Positions 37,301-52,300 of a DNA stretch of 64,000 bases are shown here, piece after piece; the stretch's first letter is position 1, and each line of letters starts with the position of its first letter. The stretch lies in contig JAKCOZ010000001.1 in assembly GCA_022605955.1 (NCBI GenBank), positions 34,955,646-35,019,645 of the forward strand, in the 5' to 3' direction. The translations under genes and the position numbers were made by a program. The notes under the pieces were generated by a model. It searched no databases, was not told the DNA's origin, and saw only the letters and a list, made by a program, of their open reading frames with translations. Source of the stretch: Rallus limicola (lineage: Eukaryota > Chordata > Aves > Gruiformes > Rallidae).

Positions 37301-40300
37301 ACTCTCTAGTCTACACTTTAAACCCACAAACTGCAAAGGGACTGTGACGTTTCTAAGTGAAGGATCTTTTCTGTGGATAACAGAAAAGTACCTGTAGGTT
37401 ATGTCCTAGTGACCCCCAGCAAACCAATCTGCTTTTAAGAAGGAAAATTTTGGAGAGATAATGAATAAACAGAGGTGCGATTGCAAACACTGGGGAAAGA
37501 TGGAGGTATTGGAAGGTCAGTTTAGTATTTTGGCAACCAGAGATTGTTTAAAGACAGACTGATTTGATCTTGTGCAGTAATTACTGATGGCATGTTGCTA
37601 CCCAAAAGAAGTGCACTTTATGTTTTATAAACAACAACCATGCACGTTATTTCTTATTTCTATGTGAAGATATTGGACAGCCCTGACACTAAATTTGCAG
37701 TGAGAAATCCTGGACAATAGCACTGCAAATGCGATATGCAAAGATTGAGAGGGACAACAGCAAAGTGCTGTAATTTTTAAAGGTTTTAGGGTCTCTGACT
37801 CATAGTTTTTAAGTGATATGGGTCTTCCTTCCTTTTCCTTTTTTACCCTAAATATTGGTTACTGAAACACAGCTGTGTAGAAACCACACCAAACAACTAA
37901 CCAAGCAGCCTTACAAAAGAGTATATAAGTTCAGATACTACTAAATGAACTCATAAAAACTCCCTCTAAACTTTACTCTTCTAGGGTGAAGAACGACCAT
38001 ACCACATGTTTATTGCTAGTGCATATCAATATTAGTCACTTATATTCAGCGTGGCAGAACAAGTAGAAGAGTTGTGGGACTGAAAAAAAAGCTTTATTTT
38101 GAGAGAGATTAATTGGGCAAAGAAGCTCAGCTGTCACCTGGGTCAGTGTGTTCTGCACTGAGGGTACAGCTACAGATTTGCAAAAGACTGAAAATCACAG
38201 ACAAGTCCTAAAAATCTTTTTTCTAGTTTGAACTTAATTACCTGTGAAGTTTTGTGCTTTCAGATGTAGGTCATAGAGCTTATGAATATAGCGAATATAC
38301 ATCTCTTCCTTGTTCAGCTCAGTCTTGTAAAAATTCTGCAATAAAATTGAATTTTGTAAGAAAATGCAACAGTTAAGAAATGAAAGTGGTTACAAACAAG
38401 ACTTGGAACATAATGCTCTAGAAATACACACACAGATCTGAGTTTCACACGTACAAAGTCACTGCACAGAACTGCAGTAATACAGTAGGAAAGAGGAAAT
38501 AGAAAAGTAAATTTTCACAAGTCAACATTCTCCTGAATTTTTTTTTTTAAATTCTCATAAAACTTAAGAGGAAGAACCTGAAATCTGATGGTTCTTTCTT
38601 TAAAAATACTATATATACTTACTTAGGCCATTTAACATCTTACTGAAAGCTGTATGTTGAATTAAAAATACTGACAGAAGTCTGACTTTTGTATCCATAC
38701 TTTAACAAAGTATCTTCTGCCTGGTATGTTTATTCTTCTTTCTGTCATAGTGAAATGCGAGGACTTTGGTAGCTTTACAAAGAACTATTCAGTATTGTAA
38801 AAAGCATAATCCTGAATGAAAAGTGTGATTTCTTCAGCACTAACCAATGCTGGGAACTGCTAACTGATGCATAAGTATGGCAATGCATGACTGAAATATA
38901 AAAAGTTGCACTCTAAAGTGATACCCAGGACAACATTTCTGCAAGTGGCTAAACATTTCCGGCTGTATAACTCCTATTTGTTGGTACACAGATAAAATAG
39001 GAAACATAACATGAAAACTCTTAGTTCAAAAGGTTCTTTATTTATTTGCAAGCCCTAACACAAAGTATGAAAAAGGGAGAGGAGCACAACCCTGTTCACA
39101 GGTATTGTGGACTCATTGTGGACATGCAGCTAGAGTCCCCCTGCTAGCTATACTTATATTCTGCATAATCTGCTTTGGTTAATAACAATGTATAGGATAG
39201 AAGAAACTAGCATTGGTCTTCATTAGCAATTGCTGTTCTATTACTCAAATAATGTACTGTTTTGAACTCTTAAGAAGGGGCCAAATATTTCCCCCTATTG
39301 TACAGTATTCTTTTTCTGTGCCACTGTTTTCTAAATTGAATGATTATCAAAGGGAAAGGTGGGAGGAATATTATGAAAATGTAAAAATAAAAAGTATTTT
39401 TAAATCGACTTGAGAAAATGACTACATATCAATAGTTCTGTAACAACATGCCCCCATTAGTTGACCCTCTGCCTTTATAATCCAAAGACTTCTCTTTTCC
39501 TCCTACAGGGCATAGATCAGAAACAGAAGCTTCTCTAAAGAGCAAATACCGTTTGTATGTTTGTATTTACTTGTCTGGAAAAAGCATAATCTATAATACA
39601 GAAATGTGAGCAATAACGCATAAAAACTAAGACAAAATATGGCACCGAACTGCAGGACTAGATTTCTTGGCTCTTACCCCTAAGCACTAAAGGCCCCAGT
39701 ACTTGTCACAAGTCTGAACTACACAATTCAACTGGTTGTTCTCTGAAGATCAGCTCTGACGATGTCCAGTTGGTCTGTAAAGCAGACCACAGCAAGACAA
39801 CCCAGTCACAGCTCAGGAAATACATCATTCTAATAAAGGTGTCCTATGATTTTTCCACAAACTATTTCAAGACATAAAAAATAACAGATGTAGCTTCAAA
39901 AGGGGGCACAGTGTAGAGAAAGTAGGCTTCCCTAATTAATAAAGATTTTTTTCCTAAGAAAAAAACAGCTTGAAAACAACAGTCAAAGAGGCAATGTGGA
40001 CATTTTCAACTTAAATAACATGATGTCATATGCCAGTGTAAAGAACCACATGAAAATCTTCTCTTTCGAAAAAGGTGATGTAATTTAAAATTAATAGAAC
40101 CTGAAATATCAAAAAAATGTCAAAAATCAGTGAGGACCAGAGATGCTTGAGAAAAACTACTCAGTGAGTTACAAGAAGTTATTCAATATACTTTCAATGC
40201 TTTGGTACAGCTCTGTGATAGAGCTCTTTCTTTAGAAATCCAGCTTTCTAACCGGAGTTGAGTGGTTCTTATGCACAAGGAACTAACTCCATTAAACACC

Positions 40301-43300
40301 TCTTAAACCAGCTTTTCCAAACTAGCATTACTAATGCGAAACCTCCTCCCAGTGATCCAGTGGGTGGGGAGAGTAGGAAAAAGGTTCCTACCTTCTCCTT
40401 CCATCTAAGTTATTGCTGCTGGTTCATACCCCTTTCTGCATATTTCATGATGTGGCATAATTCCAGATAATTTGGTAACTTGGTGAACTTCAAAAAACAT
40501 GTAGACATAGCACTCCAAGACATAGTTTAGTTGACATGGTGGTGATGGACTGACAGTTGGACTTGAGTATCTTAGACATCTTTTCCAATATTAAAGATTC
40601 TATTCTAAGGTAAATTTAGATTAGCTACAAGATAAAAATACCTTACTGTGATGGTGATGAAGCACTGAAACAGGTTTCCCAGTGAAGCTGTAGATGGCCC
40701 CTGCCTGGCAGTGTCCAAGGCCAGGTTCGATGGGGCTTTTGGCAACCTGGGCTAGGGGAGGGTGTCCCTGCCCATGGTAGGGGGGTTGGAACGAGATGAT
40801 CTTTGAAGTCCCTTCCAACCCCAAGCAATTCTACGATTCTATGTTCATTCTATTTCCTGGATGGACTCTATAGCAAAACAATGTACAATATCTCTTTTAA
40901 TGCAAACTAATTCTCTTATCTTTGGAAGTCAGAATATCTTCAAAGTAGTTGTGAAAAAGGAAATACTCCTCTTCTGGAATTCAAATAATTTTAAGATGAT
41001 ATATTCCTCCAATTACTCGTTTCATGAAGCATTTTCTGAGATGACCAAGTTTATGAATCATATAGGCAAGAAAATGTCTTAAAATTTGTGTGCTATTTCT
41101 GTAATTGAAATTTCTTTTTCAAAATTTACCATTCCTTCTTTCTCTGGTGTGTAAATACTATTAAAATTGGTATGAAATCTGTCTTAGCCTGTAGAAGTCA
41201 TTGAAAATTCAATTTTAAAGTATTCAGGGGGTTTAGGTTTTTTTAATATGTGAATTTTCTTTTTGTGCAAATCTTGGATGATTTGCTAATAATAGTTTAA
41301 AAACTCCTTAGTGATAGGTGCTTTACAGAATTCAAATCATGGCAAAGATTCTGACAGAAAGCCATCTGCTCTAGAGCCACATAGTAAACACCATCCCTAT
41401 TTACAGAGCAATATTTTCCTGCTGAAAAAAAATCCTTTATTCTCTCATGTATAACTGCTACTTAGAAGTGATACCAAATTGTTTCACTGACGTCAAAAAT
41501 GCAGAATTACAAGTCAGCTTATTCTGTTTTTCTTTTCCTTGGCTAAAAATACAGCTTTCCAAAATATTGCCATGAAAACGGAAAATTTCCAAGGTTAACA
41601 GAAGTCAAGAAACTTGTCAGTGGAAACTGGCCTAGAACAGAAACACACTTTGTAAACAAAAATGAAATTTCTTTCATAGTACCAATTGACACCGTTTGTT
41701 TGTTGACATGACATTAACATTACAAAAAAGAGGTCTTTAGCAGCATTTCTGGCTGTTCTAGGAAGAGAATACATAGCCTGCAGTCTTCAGAAGATATTCC
41801 ATATTATATGTCATAAGACCCAACCTGTGTCAGTTATTGGGGAAGAGAGTGAAACAAGAAAAATCATATGTTTTCTTGGGTTTGGGGAAGGAGGAAAGGC
41901 TACTTTGTTTCTATGAACTCAGAGACCAACTAAAATTGGAAAAATACTTTGGTGAAGTTCATCCAGTAAGAATAAACTGAAAACTGAATAAAGCCTTATT
42001 AGAGATCTCAGTGTCCAACTGTAAAACACCAAGGAAGACTACCTACCTAATTCATCAATTTCACCCTGTAAAAAAAAATTATAAAAAAATAATCAGCAAC
42101 CCTAAGTGCAGTATTATTCTGTCGACTTCCCCTCAAACTGCAACAAGAAGCAAGGTACCTCCTCTTCAAATGTGTGTCTGTATACTAGAAGATGGTCAAC
42201 TGAAATAAGGGGAAAGAAAAAATAGTATACAAACCAAAAGGCTAACAGTGCAGCCAATCTTTTTGCCATCCACTTCTCCCATTTTCATGCAGTCCCTAAA
42301 ACAGAAAGGATGTCAAAATGAGTGACATTTACCCTCCTATAGTGAAACACATCTCAGAAAACAGACATATTTGGCATGACAAGCTGAGTCAAATGATGCA
42401 ACCAAAAGGCATCTGGGTGAACAGCTGCCACAGGTTTGTAAGAGATGCCATGCCTTCTTTTCTAGGACACAAAAGATCTCAATTATCAAGAAAGTCAATG
42501 CTGCAGGTTTTTTTTCCTGGCCCTGTTATTGATTGCTAGATGACTGCTGGAGATCATTTAGTTTCTTCATAGCTTGTGCTCAAATCATGCCAGCAGAAGC
42601 CAGCATGGCTGTCAGAAGAGACTGCTTCCCTCCTACTCTTGGGCACTTATTCCCAGTCCTGCACTCATGCCTGCACAAACCTCAGGAAGCATTTTTTGCT
42701 GATTTAGTTTTAACCTAGGTCAGTCAGATCACCAAAGTGCAGCAAATCACTTGCGTGGGCACAAGGAAGAGAGTGAAGTGAATGAGGGAATAAGCAGAGA
42801 TGAGTCTGCTTTCTTCCTCTAAACACGTTGTGGAATTATAGCATTAGTTCCTCCTTTAGGAAAAAGTGTAATGACACTGACCTCCCCTGTAAAATTTTCC
42901 AAGATCATTTTCCTTAGTAGCACTTTATAATTGGTATAATTTACCGTTTGGAGAGGCAAAAGACCCCCCAAGTAAAAAGTTACATGGAACCATACAGAGT
43001 TCAGTTATCACAAAGGGAAAAATAGTGTCAGTATAACCATATTGGAGTAAAAAAATAACAGGCAGACATCACCATGCAGTCACTAAAAGAAACTTAACAT
43101 AATCTAAAAATATTATTGCATATATGAGCTAAACAATCGCCCTGAATACTTCAGTAACCACCAGTATACAGAGTTGTTTTGAAAGATGTTGATTCGACAG
43201 ACCTGGAGGTTGTTATCCAACCAATCCCTGAAGAGGAATAGCACTGCCAGGCTTCTAGAAATTAAGTGTTTTGTCTCTTTGTTGACAAAATAACTTTCCT

Positions 43301-46300
43301 TTCAAACTATCAGTAAGGATAGCAAATGGAGCACCAGGTCTTACCATGTGTCCCCCATGGAATTCAAGATAAAAAAATAACACTTAAGGTCTACAAAGTG
43401 CTACAACTGATTGTGATAAAGAGGACTAAGCTGAAATCTGAGGTTTCTACAGGGACTTCCAAGTAACTGAGAAAATCCCTCTTAGTCTCCCACTCCTAAA
43501 AGGGTGTACGTTTCTTATCCCTCTCCTTTGTTTATGTGGTACAGTCAGATTCAAGCTCCTCACTCAGAGATCGTGTCTTTGTATACATACTTACTGTACT
43601 GGCTGACACTACAACTAAGCATGATTGACATACTGATAAAAATTTTGCATACTCTGTAAAACAACTGTCAAGTGATTAGTATTGAGCTCTGTGTCTTCAG
43701 ACATACTTGAGTCACTACCCTACTGCTGAAGTTCCTCTATTCATGACAGGAAACTAATGCAAGACACTGAATTTTTATACCATGGGGAGGCTATGTGGTT
43801 GGTTTTCAGTCTGCTTGTCTCATTTTGCTGTTGAGTAGGTAGCTGCTGTCAGAGATCCTGAGGCCATACAGTTGATGTGTCCACACGCAGTCAACTATTT
43901 GCGCTATATCAACCTGTTTGTCTCCTAATATTTGAAAGGTGGCAACCCTACTTACATATCATGCTAATCTCTCACCTGTAGTCCAGTAACCTCTCCATGA
44001 GGCGAGTCACAGTGGCGATTAACGAAACGCCACTTTCTCTCCATGTTTCCCGCTCAATTTTCTTCAGTAGACTGGGAAAAAAAAAGAAGCCAGAACAATT
44101 TCACCGTTTATTTTTAACTGTTGCTATGACAACCACTCTGATTTACCAGTACCTTAATACCTTAGCAACATCTTCAATAGGTTTTTTTTTTTTACAAACA
44201 CCCTCCCAAGAAGCACAATTTGCAAACAGTGTCTTACCTAGGATAAGGACCAAAAAGTGGAATTCTAGTCCAGGAAGCATTGACAAAACAAATGATTTTT
44301 ATATTAGCTGCATCAGGTTAAAATGTATCAAATACCCAATTTTCAGAATATATATATCCTAAAGACTTAACAGAACTCTTACACAAAGTATATATACTAT
44401 CTTCATGCTGATACTTCAGAAAATAGGGAGTTTGAAGATCTACCTATAAAAGACTACCAACTCAATATATCTTCTCAACGAGACCTCAATGTTTATTTCT
44501 TTTTGTTTTACAAAGATTTTTACTCATCTACTCTAATATTTCAGCACACATGAAATTTAAGAATGGTGAAGGAATTTTAAGATGATTTCCCCCTCTTCGC
44601 TTAATATTTACCTTCTGAGAGCACACTATTAGGTACCTTTAAAATCCCATTAGCTTAAATGGTCATAAGACTTTTTCATAAAAACTCTGCTGTGCTGAAT
44701 TCTTACAGTAACATAAACACAGATTACACATTGAAGTAAGATTTCAAAATGATATTGTAAATGGAGCTGTCAGTAAAAATTATATTTAATATTTTTCTGT
44801 TACAGGCCTCTGATTCTCACCACTTATCAAATAATCATTTGGGCATGAATTTCCAATGTTTTGTCTCCAAGAATCAAGAAGGAAATATTTATCTACAGAC
44901 TTGTGATACTTTTATGCTTTGGCACAAGATCACAGATGGATAACTTGTCCATGGAGGTATTTTAGCAGTCTCCCTGAAAATGTTCTCAGGTGTGGTTTAC
45001 TTAGGAGTCTCTGAAAATTGCCACATTCATGCACTTGGAGCTTTTGAGGAGAGTTGTTAATAGCATCTCCAAACCTTCTGTCTGCAGTGGGCAAGCTGTC
45101 AGCTCCACTGACCTTCATCTATACTGAGCATGTTCAGTCCCATAAAACTCCTACGTATAAATTTCACCAAACATATAACAGCGCCCAATAACTCCTACAT
45201 GCCAACTGCACTAGCTATACACTCCAGCTCTGTTCAGCTCCTTACATACAGGGGGGATGTCACAGATGCAATTCTCTAAACTGATTCAATATAAATGGAG
45301 CTGTGCTCTGCTGGAAACAAGGAGGAAACGTTGATCTTCATTCTGCATCCTTATATCAATTTTAGACTAATTTCTTCTCTTTAGGAGGCAGACAGATGAT
45401 TTTCCCCTCATATTCAGAGACTGGCTACCTGTCTGAAGCACTACTCTCACCTCCTCTGCTTTCCATAGAAATTACACAGGCTAACTTAAATCACTTTTAA
45501 ACCCCTTACGTTCCTTTCAATATTAAGTTTTTGTGTTTAATCAGAAATAAGAGTAGACCTGGTTACATTATTAAGCACATTTATTACTGCACTGACTTTT
45601 TCCTTTCCATTGCCTTTCAACCCTGTGTTAAACAGGAACATTTCAACCTAAATTCATCAAAATAGTTACATTCAGATGCTGTAGAAAACCAGCAGAAGTC
45701 TGACTTGCCTTTTAAAACAGATGTTTTTCATCTGCATTTGACTTAAGCATGATCTTTATAAATGTACTGGTGTACATTTCTACAAATGGGTTGTGTAGAT
45801 ACATTCAAATTACTTATCCAAACTAACATTAATGTTATCAGTTGAACAATTTTATGACTTGCCTTCTGCATGCCTCCCCCTCTCCACCAAACATCTTTCA
45901 CAACATTGCACAGAAGAAAAACTTCCTCGTGCCGGTATCTAGATAGAATTCAATTCCTGTTACTTACTGGACCCAGAGAATAGCCAAGAATGCTTTGTTC
46001 TACAAAGCACTAAGGGGGATAAACAGCACATAAAAACAATGAAAATGCTTCTGCCTACCCATGCTACTATAGCCTAAAATCTGGGTTCACCTGAATAGAT
46101 GTGAGTTTGGTTTTTCTTTTTTTCAGTCTTGGACTCCCAAGAATATGAGAGTGAAGTGGGGACCCAGAGGATCAGAGCTCTGATCCTCTGGGTCCCCACT
46201 TCACTCTCATACAGCCAGAGGTTCCCTTAACAAGTGAGATGGGGAAAGTCTGAACTTTTGCCACAGAAGTTCAGAGATCAGCAAGGAGTAACCCAAACCC

Positions 46301-49300
46301 CACAAAAATATTTTCAAGGGCTCTGAAAGAATTAGTCCAGACAGTATCTAGTGGACTGGGCACTTCTGAATTCGATCATGCAACTGGGGGAAAAAAATCA
46401 AGACCGAAGACAGCAGGGGAGAGGTAGCAATCATCACTTCTTATATAATAGCTAGAGAAATCGCCCACTAACTGGTAGAGATCAGTATTAAATGCCTGCT
46501 CAGACTGAATTTCATCTCCAATTTCTTCAAAGAGAAGCCTCATCATCAGGTGCTGGTTTTGTGCTTTGATAATGTGGCCACCTAACCTCCAAGCCTGAAA
46601 TGTGTTAGGCCAAACTCGAACACGGCTACAAAAGTAACAAACCTGCAGCATCCATCAGATTCAGAACAAAAGAGCTGCTTGAGTATATCCCTTGGCTTCC
46701 ATGGATTTTATTCTAACCAACAACTGTTTAATGAAGTGAAATCATTCTTGTCCCTGTGCTAATTAAGTCAGAAATTCAATTGCAGTGTGACAGTGAAAAC
46801 AGATCAGCACACCTTTCATATCACGATTACTCTGGGTAGCAATTACAACAACTAGTTTCTCATGACAGCAAAATGTTCACAGATCCATGCTTTGCAGCTC
46901 TTCAAATGACATCAGGAGCTAATCAGAGCTGTCACACTCAAGTCCCAAGACAGACATTGATTCAAAACAAACAGCAGTCATCTTAACCCTAGTTTCACTA
47001 TGTCTTTTTATTTGATAAAGATAATTCAGTTATAAGCAGGGAATTCTAAGCACCTCATATTTGTTGATATGTCCAGAGATGGACACATAATTTGTCCTTG
47101 AAAATAGATGTTCAAAGGATTGTCTCTGGAAAAAAAAAAAAAGTTCTTCACATGGGACTTAAGGGGTTTAAAATAATTTTTCAATTCAGGCAAGATAAAC
47201 AAAAAAGCATGACAAAACCTGAAAGTGTCGCACTCACTGCAGTCACTAGACTGTATCAAAAATAGATGTGTACATTCCCTTGGCCTGCCACTGTACCTAT
47301 TAACTGTGCTGAATCTTCAGAAAACTCAGGTAATAGTGTAGCATTTGCTTTCATTGTAGACTACAAGCCCACCATATTACTGTTTCACAGTCCTTGGGCA
47401 TATATAACATCCCTGTCACTTCATCCTCGACAAGCTTTCTTGCACTGTCTAAAGATGCTCTAATATTGTTTAGTTTAAATTACTCATGAAAGAAATAAAC
47501 AAACAAAAAACTAACTGATCTCCATCCCTTGCACTCAGCTCTCTAAACTGTCCATTTGATTTTAGTCATTTCCCTTCACACTACGTCATCCTCCATTTTA
47601 GATTAGTATATTCTGCAAGCTCTCCTCTTGAGAGGTGTTGATGTATGGAGTCAAATCAAACTCAGATTAAAAAAACATGGACATAAATACTATCTTTTCT
47701 TAAACTGGAAATGAACTTGAGCAGTTACTCTGATATTTCCTTAAGAGTTTACTTTTAACTTCTGTTATACCAGAAGAGAAACAAGTATACTGATACTGTG
47801 AGACATTTTGCAATTTAAATTACTGTATCTTCATCATTTAGGTTTAGAAAAGGTTCTCACCATTTTTCACTGTATCTTAACAACTCCCAGTCTAAATCTA
47901 ACTCAAAACCGTAAAAAAAAAAAAAAAAAAAAAGAGAAACTACATTTCATACCAATATGCTTTCCTATAGAATTTAAAATTGTTTCAGTGACAGACATCC
48001 TGATGAATTTTACACATAACAATGCATTTGCACTTCATTTTCTAATTAGAGCTTTTGCCTTAATGATTTAATTTTGAAGTTAGAATACTGGATTACTAAA
48101 ATACTGACATCATCCTACCTTTCATTATATTTACTCTGACTATGAAAAATGTCAGAAATAATTACAAGAAAGTTCTGCTTTAGTACACTGTACTGTTGTT
48201 TTTCATTATTCATACATTTCCATAATATTCTGCCTAATTTCTCTTCCCACTTTTGCTTTTGTAAATGATAAATATTTAGGAACTCTATTTCAAGTCAATA
48301 TGATTACAGATTATAATATGTTTGCTATTTACAGACATTGAGACCTGAATGTTATTTAAACAAGGACAACAAAGCCAAAACTAATGCTTAAAGAAGAAGG
48401 AATGGTAAGAAGCCGTATAAACACAGAAAGATCATGTGTTTAATAGTGTGGAAGAATACACAGATTGTAAACCTGAAGAGGAGCAATACATCTCTCCTAA
48501 ACACACCAGAAATAAGTGAAATCTTTCACTTAGGTGGAATTGAGTTCTGAGGAACAGAGACAGAGTTCAGCTAGTTGTTTTGTACCCCTACTCTGGGACA
48601 GTCATTTCTTTCAGTGAATGAAATAACTTACAGGCAACCCTAGGGATTTCAGCATTATTATTAGTTTTTCCTATTATATTTCAGTGATATGTCATTCATG
48701 AAAAGATACTAAAAGATAACAAGTAATAAAAAATAAAATAATAAGAAATAATATTATCAGAATAAAATCACATACATCAAGCTAGAAATCAACAAGTGAC
48801 ATTACACAGATGAGCATAAGTTTCTGGCAACAGAAAATCACTTACTGAACAGCTTTTTGTTGAATTCACATGCCTTGCTTTCCAAATGCTCTGTTTGAGC
48901 TCTACCTGCACCCTATGCAATTATCAAGCATTTTTTGCTTTTCTGATTTTAAAATTAGTAGGTAAAGAGAATGTTCAGTGACATAACAGATTTAGCCTCT
49001 CCCGATAGCTGAATGCAAGAAGTACAGCCAGACTTTACAGATGTCATACAGCACCATAAAGTGTTTTATGCTTCAGATTTTCATTTAAAAAAAAAACGAA
49101 AAAAGAAAAACAAGACTCACAACTGTTTTAAGCTTTACATCTCTACAATGACAAGAGCGTCTGATACAACCAACCAAACTCAAGGAATTAGCATAAGATA
49201 AACATATTACTCACATACTGTTGAAGAGCTCACGGTATGTTTCGTCACCTTTACCTTCCGACATTAGGCTGTCCAGTTTGTCAATCAGTTTTGCTTCTAC

Positions 49301-52300
49301 CTGCAACATAAAAGTGTGGTGTAAACAGCTTCCTTTTCCTTTAATGTGATTAGAGAAAATTGAGAAGATTTGTTTTTATGTAAGGGATTTTGCTAAATGC
49401 TATCTTAGAATTACTGGTCAATCATGTAAATCTGATGGTAAGTCCCTTCATCTCTTTGAAGCTGTTATCATTCCCGAGATTTGTGGGGTTTTCTTTTTTT
49501 GGTGGGGTTTTTTTTTTTTGGGTCTTTTTTTTTTTTTTCGTTGAGGGAGGGAGCTAATTTAAATTGAGCAACGTGACTTTAAAACTACAGGCTGAGTAGC
49601 ATTTGCTGCTGCTAAGGCAGCTATCTATTTATGGAGTCAGACAAAAAGCACACAGCCCAAATAAATTGCCTGAATTCTCACTGCAGGGCTGTAAGCACAA
49701 GCCATTTTCTTAGACTTCAATAAAAATCTCATCTTTTCTGACCTGCACCCCACTCTTTATAAATTAATTTTTAGAAATGTCTGTGCTGTTCAAAACACCT
49801 GGGGGCTCAGACTCACTTTCCCAGCCTTCCTCACCTGCCCTTGTATTTGGCTAGAAATCCAATTTGCTGGATTTTACTGTTAGATATCAAAGAAATTTAC
49901 AGAACGTATCTAGTGGCTAATGACTCTTTCAATGCATATTTTAAAATGTATTGATTATAAAAAATATAGAGAGGTGAGGCTACACTGTGTGTTAATATTT
50001 CAAGCCTCCTTTTCAGTAGTAATATATTAGCAACCACAAATCTAGGGGAGAAACCAAGCTGCTGTCAAGATACTTTATTAGAAAATAAATCTACCACAAT
50101 TTACATTTAAACCCAAGCTGAAAACACTAAGAAACAGAATAAGAGGATTTTTTATCTTCTTACTCCTTCTTAATATTTCTGTGGTGATATTAACAGGTTA
50201 TATATTGATAGTGAAAAGCTACCTACTTAGATCACATGTACTCCTCCGTTCTTAATAGTCTGTTTTGTGTTTCACATACAGCTCCCACCCTAAGCATTAT
50301 GGTTGCCTGGGAGTAATTCAAATTCTTCTGCTTTCCTTCATTTGAAGCAGCAGGAAGGAGGGCACTGAGAAATGGTTTAAGGCAGTCTGAAAGAACTGAG
50401 TGGGAGCTGTGGGAGCAGATGGCATGCTTGGTTGTTCCTTCCTAGCCCGTTAGGAAGGTGTTTGAGCAGCAAGAATACTTGCAGCCTTACAGCAGAACAT
50501 TCCTCTGATGGACCATCTGATCTTTTTTCATACGAACCGGAAGGGAAGCTAGTTCAACCCTTCCTAACCAGTAGTCTGTACTGCTGTAAAGCAGAGAAGA
50601 AAAATCACTGCAACAAAATCACCCATGTTAAAGACAACTCAAGTTTTACCCTTTGCTTTGGCAAGCCACGGATTTTATCCTTTGTTTTATATTACTAACC
50701 TGACAGCATTAATTGGACAGTCTTACACTGAAGAGAGTAAAAAGGGAAAACTGGTAACCCCTTTCCAACAGACATAACGCTGTGGTTACCTCCTTCAACC
50801 TGAACCATCAGTGGTTGGGACCAGTGTTCTCCAAAATCACTGAATTACAGTCCTGTTTTATAAACAGCTTCACGCATAGTACCTGCTTAAAGTTGCCACT
50901 TCGTCTTTGCTCCCAATCCATCATGTCATGGAAAATGGGAATCATTACATTCCTCAGGTCTGGCTGAGGGATCAAGGTCACTTCCAGGAAAGGGCCAATC
51001 AGTGCTGGAATAAAGTGAAGCTTGTGTTCCCCTAAAATGAAAATGAACATGAACTTGAATGAATTGGGTGTCCTGTGAGCTATCAAGGAAATCAAATACT
51101 ACCTAGAGAACTAAAAAAATAGCACTCTGACTGCCTAGAGATATTTTTTTAATCTCATATCCATCACATCATGGCCTATTTCTTAAGCCATAAAAGTGAA
51201 AACTGCAGACAGTATAACAATATAAAAGCAACATAATTTATCAGATTTTTATTATGCATTACTGAGTTTAGAAGTGACAACGGATTATGTGTATCCAAAG
51301 TTAGTCTTCCAGAAGGAAAATAAAGAGAAACAAATAACTCTCTGGGTATTTAACTTATTTTCACAGGAATGGTTTGATTTCTAAGCTCTACATTCTATTG
51401 TCTACAGAATGGTTAACTGTCTGATACTACATGTTCATCAAAAAGAGGCAAGAACCTTGACTTTTACCTATCTTTAGTTCCAGAAATGGAAGTACATTTT
51501 GCCTGCGAGAAAGGGAAGTTGTGACTCAGCTCTTCTCAAAACAACTCACTTGAAAATCAGCGCTAAAACATCTTCCATTAATTCACTATATACTATTTAG
51601 CAGAAACTACAAAAGTAAGTTCTTGTTAGGAAAGCTAGAAATGGCATACAGTAAAGATTGAGCACTCAGTTTCAGTTTTCCACTGAAATCTTCGAAGTTG
51701 GGGGATTATGAATTATGATGCACTTATTTCCAAGCTGGGAATTAATTTCCATCCCAGCCTACCTCTGGATATTCGAGTGGGCAGTGACCCCACTCTGGTT
51801 GGTATCTGTGCTTGTGCAAAGGAAAACCAGAACTCCCTTCACTGGAAACATCCAGGGATGTTCATACCCATATGAAAGCAAGGTTACTCTACTAAGTTTA
51901 TGATGACTTAATGCTAAGAGAACTGTAAAGTGCCGACTAGCATACCACCAATTATATGAAATACTCTACCACAGTATTTAATTGGACACGTTACCAGATT
52001 AACTCCACATTGTACCCCACAGAACTCTTCCTTGTTGAAAGGCATCATGATTCCCTCCTTGCCGTTCAGCAGAAAAGAATGTGAGCAGGGAGATGATGCA
52101 CACTAGTGTATTATACTAGTGTGCAGGAAGGAGAAGGGACCCAGGAGTAGATCCTTTTGATGTACCAGTTCAGAAATACACATCATGTTCCCATGTAATT
52201 TAGAGGGATGCCTTAGAGTGAGTAGGCAATACTTAATCTTGAAAATAAGCAAAATATGCTACACAACAAATGTTAACATGATATTAATAAGCAAGTATGT

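Noticed and set aside
44170..44210. T-run and nearby + strand 121-codon frame (43997-44362) as a gene
   Set aside because: It overlaps a DOCK4 exon in antisense and dissolves into low-complexity sequence.
46376..46651. 91-codon minus-strand frame (contains [20 protein letters not shown]), 165 bp from the palindrome
   Set aside because: It reads like protein but matches no DOCK segment or family I recognise. It has a poor acceptor (GATGCTGCAG) and no usable donor in frame. A BLASTP/TBLASTN search would decide; a conserved hit would revive it.
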